Part shown: positions 59,300 to 64,000 of the stretch, in pieces
Numbering within the stretch: position 1 is the stretch's first letter
Layout of the letters: each line of letters starts with the position of its first letter
From: Cacajao melanocephalus
Taxonomy: Eukaryota > Chordata > Mammalia > Primates > Pitheciidae
DNA length: 64,000 bases
Direction: 5' to 3'
NCBI GenBank assembly: GCA_963573385.1
Contig: CAUYLG010005311.1
Span: 94,003 to 158,002 of the forward strand
Notes under the pieces: model-generated
The model's database searches: none
What the model saw: the letters and a program-made list of their open reading frames with translations, nothing else
Told to the model about the DNA's origin: nothing
Program-made: the position numbers and the translations under genes

Positions 59300-60330
59300 C
59301 TTTATATTTTGCTGTGTTTTTGCAGTGGCTTGTACCAGTGTTTCCTTTCCATATTTAGTGCTTCTTTCAGTAATTCTTGCACGGCAGACCTGGTCATGAC
59401 AGCATCCCTCAGTATCTGCTTGTCTGGAAAGGATTTTATTTCTCCTTCCTTTATGAAGCTTGCTTTGGCCAGATATGAAATTCCAGGTTGAAAGCTCTTT
59501 TAAGGATGTTGAATATTGTCCCCTAGTCTATTCTGGCTTGTAGGGTTTCTGCTGAGAAACCTGCTGTTAGTCTGATGGGCTTCCCTTTGTAGGTGACCTG
59601 GCCTTTTTCTCTGGCTGCCCTTAAAATTTTTTCCTTCTTATCAACCTTGGAGAATCTGATGATCATGTGTCTTGGGGTTGACCTTCCTGTGGAGTGTCTT
59701 ACTGGTATTTTCTGTATTTCCTGAATTTGAATGTTGGCCTGTCTTGTTAGGTTGGGGAAGTTCTCTTGGATAATATCCTGACTTGTGTTTTCCAATCAGC
59801 GTTCATTGTCCCCTTCTCTTTCAGGTACTCCAATCAATCACAGGTTCAATCTTTTTACATAGTCACATATTTCTCAGAGGTTTAATCTGTTCCTTTTCAC
59901 CCTTTTTTCCCTCAGTCTTGTCTGCATGCCTTATTTCAGCAAGATAGTCTTCAGTCTCTGATACTATTTCTTCCACTTGATTGATTGGGCTACTGGTACT
60001 TGTCTGTGCTTCATGAAGTTCTTCTGCTGTGTTTTTCAGCTCCATAAAGTCATTTATGTTCCTCTCTAAACTGGTTATTCTAGTTAGCAGCTCTTGTAAC
60101 TTTTAATCAAGGTTCTCAGCTTCTTTGCATTGGGTTAGAATGTGCTCCTTTACTTTGGTGGAGTTTGTTACTACCCACCTTCTGAAGCCTATTTCTGTCA
60201 ATTCATCTATATCATCCTCTGTCCAGTTCTGCACCCTTGCTGGAGAGGTGTTGGGATGATTTGGAGGATAAGAGGCACTCTGGCCCTTTGGGGTTTCAGT
60301 GCTTTTTTGTTGATTCTTTCTCATCTTCAT
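59300..60330 (-). pseudogene. L1 ORF1 (RNA-binding protein), broken
   Basis: ORF1p is a trimeric RNA-binding chaperone that coats L1 RNA. Pieces seen in order are an N-terminal segment (60330-60103, with the conserved 'DELTEIGFRRW'-like stretch) ending at a TAA near 60100, a coiled-coil segment with 'INQVEEIVSETEDYLAEIR' (60045-59863), and the RNA-recognition/C-terminal segment with 'DIIQENFPNLTRQANIQIQE' and 'RAAREKGQVTYKGKPIRLTA' (59795-59523). At least three interruptions separate these pieces. Expected length is about 340 codons. The start is taken at 60330 from the first Met of the N-terminal segment; it could lie two codons further in. Confidence 0.85.
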
Positions 60331-61605
60331 GAGTTTGTCTAGTTTCAGTCGTTGAGGCTACTGACCCTTGAAAGAGGCTTTTGTGGGGACTTTTGTGTTG
60401 ATGCTGTTTTTGTTGCTCTTTGTTTGTGTTTTCCACAGTCATATCCATCTCCTGTGGAGCTGCTGTGGTTTGCTGGGGGTTCACTCCCATGCTTGGAGAT
60501 GTCATTTCAGGAGGCTAGAGAACAGCAAAGATGGATACCTGTCTCCTTCCTCTCTGACCTCAAGGGGCACCAACCTGATGCCAGCAGGCATGCTTCTGTG
60601 TAGGGTGTCTGACAACCCCTGTTGGGGGATCTCACCCAGTTGGGTGACACAGGAAGCAGGACCAGTTTAATGAAGCTCTTTGGCTGTCCCTTGGTGGAGG
60701 GAGTGTGCTGCTCTGGGGGAAAATCCACTTGTCTGAGCTGCCTGAATTCTTCAGAGCTACGAGGAGGAAAGACTAAGTCTGTGACTGGTGGAGACTACGG
60801 CCACCCCTCTCCTTAGGGTCTCAGGCCCAGGGAGATGAGAGTTCTGTCCCTGAGCTCTTGGCTTGAGTTGTTGGGAGTTCCTGCAGGGAGGCCCCACCCA
60901 GTGAGGAGGAATAGGTCAGGGTTCAGCCTGAAGAGGCACTCTGTCTACAGTCTGCCACAGCAGGTGTGTTGGGCTGTGGAGAATACCTCTTGGGACCAAG
61001 ACTTCTAGCCTCCCTGGCTTCAGCAAGGGAAAATGTGGCCTAGAGCTATAGAGATGGATGCTGCCGTTTCCCCCACCTGGTAGCTTAGTGTGTTAGGCAG
61101 TTAGGAGCCCTAGTGTTGGCTGCCGCCCCTCCCTCAAGAGCTCAGATGGCTTAGTCAGTAGGCAGCTGCAGTTGTGGTGATGGCTGCCCCTCCCCGCCAG
61201 GAACTTGGCAGAGCTAGGCAGATTCTAGCTGTTGAGAATCTGCAGGGCTCCATGATTGGGACCCTACGCCCTGGTGGTGTGGGCCCACTAGTGGAATCTT
61301 CCAATTCATGGGTTACACAGTTCAGTGGAAAAAGCATGGTTTCCTAGGCTGAGTAGCATGCTCACTCACCACCTCCCTTGGTTGCAGGGTGGGTGCTCCA
61401 CTGCCCCATGTGGCTTTCAGGTGGGCCACTGCCCTACACTGCTCTTCCTTCCTTTCTATGGGTCACGCTAGCTGCCTAGTCAGTCCTGATGACAGAACCC
61501 AGATACCTGGTTGCCCTTGCTGGATTCAAACACTGTTTTGGTTCTTTTCAATGGGAGCCTCCAATCACCACTGCTTGTAGTCGGCCATCTTGGCCCTGCC
61601 CCCAG
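60331..61605 (-). promoter_or_regulatory. L1 5' UTR with internal promoter region
   Basis: About 1.27 kb upstream of ORF1. It carries the YY1-type motif CAAGATGGCC (minus strand, 61583-61592) just inside the 5' end, the site known to position L1 transcription starts. The L1 5' UTR is also known for an antisense promoter, which here would fire towards higher coordinates. The plus-strand frames 60142-60816 and 61389-61580 are antisense to it and not genes. Activity cannot be inferred. Confidence 0.7.
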
Positions 61606-61614
61606 ATAATTTTT

Positions 61615-62649
61615 TTTTAAACTTTCTCTATTTTTATATTATTGTGGACAACTGAATATTTATATACTACAAAAGTTACAATCAATTTTAGGCATTTTTC
61701 TTTTGGATGCTAAAATGTCAAAGTCTGACCAATGAGAACCTCTTAAAACTTGCCCTGACTCTTTAACTCAACCCCATTAGTCTATGAGTGTTTATTTACT
61801 TCCTAGCACAACAAGGCAACCTAAGTCCACCTTGTACTTTCCTTGCCCAAAATCTGCAATGAGCCATTTCTCCAAGTACTCTTGATTCCTTTTGGTGAAG
61901 AATGGTATTTAGAAGGCAAAATTTGGGCAGTGGAAGGGTGATACCTAAGAAAGTGCTGTATCTTCTGTGTCTTTCCTTTGAAAAATGATAAGACATATAT
62001 CATCACGGATATTTAGATTTCCAAAATAAATTTAACATTTCAGGATTTTCATTTATTTAATGTTTGTATTCTTTTCCCCATACACTGAAAATCATTTTTC
62101 TACAGTATATAAAAAACACAAATTAGCAATGTCAATATTATTACTACAAACATTACTGCATGATGTTTAAGAATTCTTTATAGCTCTTTGGACCCTTTGA
62201 CTATATGCTACCACATATATAGAGAGTACTGTTTCAAAGTCACTTGAAATCATTCTTTTCTCTGCATATATATATTATCAATATATCCTCATTTGTTTTT
62301 AGTCTAGGGTTTCGTTTTTCATTTACTTTTACTTTTGAACATGTTAAACATGTTTCAAAAGTGAAAACTATAACAAAAGCATAATCAGGGAAGTTATAAT
62401 CCCAGCCCTATTCCTTCAATCCCATTCCTCCCATTCCCTGTAAGTATTCATGTCTACTAATTTGTAGTTTATTTTTCTAGTGTTTCCTGTTATATATAAT
62501 ACAAAACAATTATTCACGTTTTATTTCTTATTCATATTCATATAGTCTTTCACTCAGTGGTCTGTTTTCTTTATTCTTTTTTGTTTTGTTTTTCTGTTCT
62601 TTTGGTATCAAAGAGGTTAAGTTTTGTTCTGTTCATTTTTTTATTAATA
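61615..62649. other. Unassigned AT-rich sequence with a short palindrome
   Basis: 62331-62362 is an imperfect palindrome: 'acttttgaacatgtt' against 'aacatgtttcaaaagt', with one extra base in the right arm. The rest (62400-62560) resembles old L1 3' UTR wording, but too weakly to call. Confidence 0.4.
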
Positions 62650-63540
62650 CATTTAGTAACATCCTTTAGTTTTCCCTTTTCTTTCAGACAATGTATATTG
62701 TGTCACCACTGTAAGCTGCAATAAAATCCATTTTAAATGAATCATAATAATATCCAACATCACCATTTATCTCCTTCTTTCCCTATTTTCCCCCCATGAT
62801 TTGCTTTTGTTATTTTTACCTTGTTATAACATAATACAACAAACTCTCCCTTTTCCCTTGTCCACAACTTTGTTTTAGATCTGCAATTTAGGATTAAATA
62901 TATAAAATATACACCACTAATACCTCTGTCAAAGTATCCACTACTTTTATTTTTTATAAAGCTCCTATTCTAGTAGTTTCCTTAAATTTCATTCTAGGTA
63001 CAATATTCCCTAAGTTTTTGCATGTTCTCTAGTTATTTGATAGATTTGGACTCAAATGATGATTTGAATAGAATGAAATCCTTCACTCCCTTTCTGTTCC
63101 TATCTTTATTTTCCTATGTTGAATGTTTCTGTTAAGAAGGCTGATGTCAACCCACTTGCCTTTTTTTTTTTTTCTTTCTTTTTTTGTAAACGACTCAGTC
63201 TTTCTTTGCTATGTTCTAGAGATAATTACCTTGGGTCAATTTTTAAAGGTGAAAAAATGGATCTTATAATATAGTTTCAGGCCTTCATTTCAATAGATTT
63301 TCTTGAGAATGGTTCTAAGCTCTATTTAATTTTGTCCCCCCCCTTTTTTTTTTTTTTTGCTTTTCTTCTCCTGGGACACCAAAAATATATATTTGTATCC
63401 TTCTGTGTTTATCTTCTATATCTATAATTTTCTCTTAAATTCTTCTTAATCTCATCGTTTGTTTTCCTCTCTTGGCTGTTCCCCATGTCTATCCTCCATA
63501 TCCCCTGCAGCACTATTAGTTATGTATAGTTCCCTTTGGC
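62650..63540 (-). mobile_element. Possible old L1/HAL1 fragment, minus strand
   Basis: T-rich plus strand. 'aaggctgatgtcaacccact', 'ttgccttt' and 'agattttcttgagaatggtt' resemble the complement of the ORF1/ORF2 boundary of an old L1 or HAL1. Homopolymer runs lie at 63162-63173 and 63338-63358. Weak evidence. Confidence 0.4.
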
Positions 63541-63545
63541 CACTG

Positions 63546-63905
63546 ATATTGACTAAATTATGTATCTCTCTCCCCTAAAATTCGCATGTTGAAGCCTCCA
63601 ATGTAGACTGCATTTAAAGATTGGGTCTTTAAGAATTAACAAACATTAAATGAGGTCACAAGAGTGGGACCCTGATCCAACAGGACTAGTGACTTCATAA
63701 GAAGAGAAAGTTAAGGAGTGCATGCGCTGAGCAAAGGACTTATGAGCACACGATGTCTGCCAGCCAGGAAAAGAGCTCTCATCAGAAACCAGATCCTGCT
63801 GGACCTTGACCCTGGATTTTCCAGCCTCTGGAATGGTGCAAAAATATTTCGTTGTCTAAACTATAGTTTGTGGTACATTGTCATGGACTCTGAGAAGCCT
63901 ACAAG
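63546..63905 (+). mobile_element. MLT1-type LTR, 3' end altered
   Basis: 'aaaattcgcatgttgaagcc', 'gattgggtctttaagaatta', 'aatgaggtcacaagagtggg', 'gactagtgacttcataagaa' and 'attttccagcctctggaatg' are MLT1 wording. The usual 'ctaataca' end is missing; the sequence passes into 'aagcctgagcagc' and then a long A run. Left TSD not identified. Confidence 0.82.
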
Positions 63906-63911
63906 CCTGAG

Positions 63912-63915
<4 letters not shown>

Positions 63916-63960
<45 letters not shown>
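63916..63960 (+). repeat. Uninterrupted run of 45 A
   Basis: A pure A run directly after the altered MLT1 end. It could be a retrotransposed poly(A) tail or an expanded A tract. The 40 bases after it are AT-rich and unassigned. Confidence 0.95.
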
Positions 63961-63962
<2 letters not shown>

Positions 63963-64000
63963 AAAAACTACTATTTTTAATTTAAATTTAAAAATATGGA

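Noticed and set aside
60352..60816. Several overlapping plus-strand frames at 60352-60816 in a GC-richer region
   Set aside because: They are antisense to the L1 5' UTR. The GC content comes from the L1, not from a CpG island.

Overview
This window is ordinary euchromatic DNA from a primate, most likely human. It holds AluJ and AluS elements, primate L1 copies of several ages, and older mammalian elements (MIR, L2-like, MLT1/MST LTRs of the MaLR group, MER5-like and other hAT-type remnants). All of these sit in AT-rich sequence without clear gene signals. I found no convincing protein-coding exon, tRNA, rRNA, snRNA or CpG island. Every longer open frame is antisense to an Alu, lies inside L1, or is a chance frame in AT-rich DNA. 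The window could be intergenic or deep in an intron of a large gene; the sequence alone does not decide. All repeat names are by eye from remembered consensus features. Subfamily names are therefore tentative, and boundaries without a stated target-site duplication (TSD) are good to about 10-30 bases.

Layout. 0.3-4.6 kb: old L1 debris on the minus strand, with a younger L1 3' end (2783-3490) inside it. 4.8-5.9 kb: an MLT1 LTR with a 5-bp TSD, then a solitary ERV1-type LTR. 7.2-7.9 kb: a minus-strand MIR split exactly by an MLT1 LTR. 10-22 kb: MIR fragments and six Alu units, including a rearranged Alu at 21.9-22.1 kb. 22-36 kb: mostly unassigned sequence, with an old repeat family, an hAT remnant, one Alu, MIR and MER5-like pieces. 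36.1-36.9 kb: an MST/THE1-type LTR inside an MLT1 LTR. 39.1-40.7 kb: a 5'-truncated L1 with a fresh 80-bp tandem duplication. 45.1-46.9 kb: a composite Alu+L1 insertion and an inverted 68-bp copy of its internal junction. 48.1-49.4 kb: another truncated L1 next to a MIR. 55.2-61.6 kb: a nearly full-length minus-strand L1 with 5' UTR, decayed ORF1 and decayed ORF2. 62.6-64 kb: old L1/HAL1-like sequence, an MLT1 LTR and a run of 45 A.

The most unusual items are three products of irregular retrotransposition or repair: (1) an Alu monomer fused head-to-tail to a truncated L1 inside one perfect 15-bp TSD; (2) a 68-bp inverted copy (67/68 identical) of the Alu-L1 junction about 0.9 kb upstream, outside the TSD; (3) an Alu whose 5' part is inverted relative to its poly(A) end, inside one 9-bp TSD, as expected from twin priming. 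No undescribed gene system was found.
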